Positions 25,455-25,520 of a stretch of DNA of 25,520 nucleotides are shown piece by piece. Numbering within the stretch: position 1 is the stretch's first letter; each line of letters opens with the position of its first letter. This DNA is from Rickettsiales bacterium (GTDB lineage Bacteria; Pseudomonadota; Alphaproteobacteria; Rs-D84), in assembly GCA_031267375.1 (NCBI GenBank), contig JAIRZE010000020.1, positions 1-25,520 on the forward strand, given 5' to 3'. Made by a program: the position numbers and the translations under genes. The notes under the pieces were generated by a model. It was not told the DNA's origin and ran no database searches. It was given only the letters and a program-made list of their open reading frames with translations.

Positions 25455-25520
25455 AATGCTTTTTTTGATAGGGCCCGGCGCGAATTCCAATTTGTGTAAG
25501 TGTAAAGAATTTTTCTTTTT

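Overview
The window reads as part of a chromosome of an uncultured alphaproteobacterium with moderate GC, many GANTC-containing promoter regions and repeat-rich spacers. Evidence for this is the order tRNA-Trp, secE, nusG, rplK, rplA, rplJ, rplL, rpoB, rpoC on the minus strand, an LpxI-type lipid A enzyme, and a VirB8-VirB9-VirB10 type IV secretion block. A gut-type or host-associated lineage (RF32-like, or on the Rickettsiales/Holosporales side) is an inference from gene content and repeats. The sequence alone does not settle it.

Layout. 1-217 holds a probable small RNA on the plus strand, with its own promoter, two stem-loops whose pyrimidine-rich loops resemble the 3' tail of 16S rRNA, and a strong terminator. 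216-2207 (minus) carries a phage-tail-fibre-like collagen-repeat protein and lpxI. 2284-5768 (plus) carries two outer-membrane beta-barrel proteins, an RlmD/TrmA-type RNA m5U methyltransferase with a palindromic insert inside its reading frame, and dapB. 6097-6432 (minus) is an unrecognised small protein. 6988-19625 (minus) is the transcription/translation supercluster, transcribed from a promoter upstream of tRNA-Trp down to rpoC. An unrecognised 77-residue gene lies between rplL and rpoB. 19896-24490 (plus) is virB8, virB9 and virB10, tightly coupled. VirB9 carries a C-terminal SPOR-like domain, and VirB10 carries an extra Ig-like domain and a Cys-rich tail. 25082-25429 is a small unrecognised gene.

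The most striking feature is in the spacers. Nearly every one carries short degenerate tandem repeats with a strict 7-base period, and each locus uses its own word (for example AATTAGC, AATGAAC, TTTTGCC). Several loci hold the array twice in inverted orientation, so they can fold into 28-37 bp hairpins, some including the stop codon of the upstream gene. The same type of array also occurs inside coding regions, where it supplies the hydrophobic core of signal peptides or a basic linker in LpxI. Arrays found inside genes use words without stop codons. A second layer consists of larger, multi-hairpin MITE-like elements: two copies of a cloverleaf-like element, one on each side of the rpoB-rpoC block, and two versions of another element. 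The two types share an end resembling CTCGGTGRCA. A third layer is a palindromic insert in the methyltransferase gene, comparable in kind to Rickettsia palindromic elements.

The core genes look intact and ordinary. The novelty lies in the repeat system, the anti-SD small RNA and the domain additions in the secretion genes.
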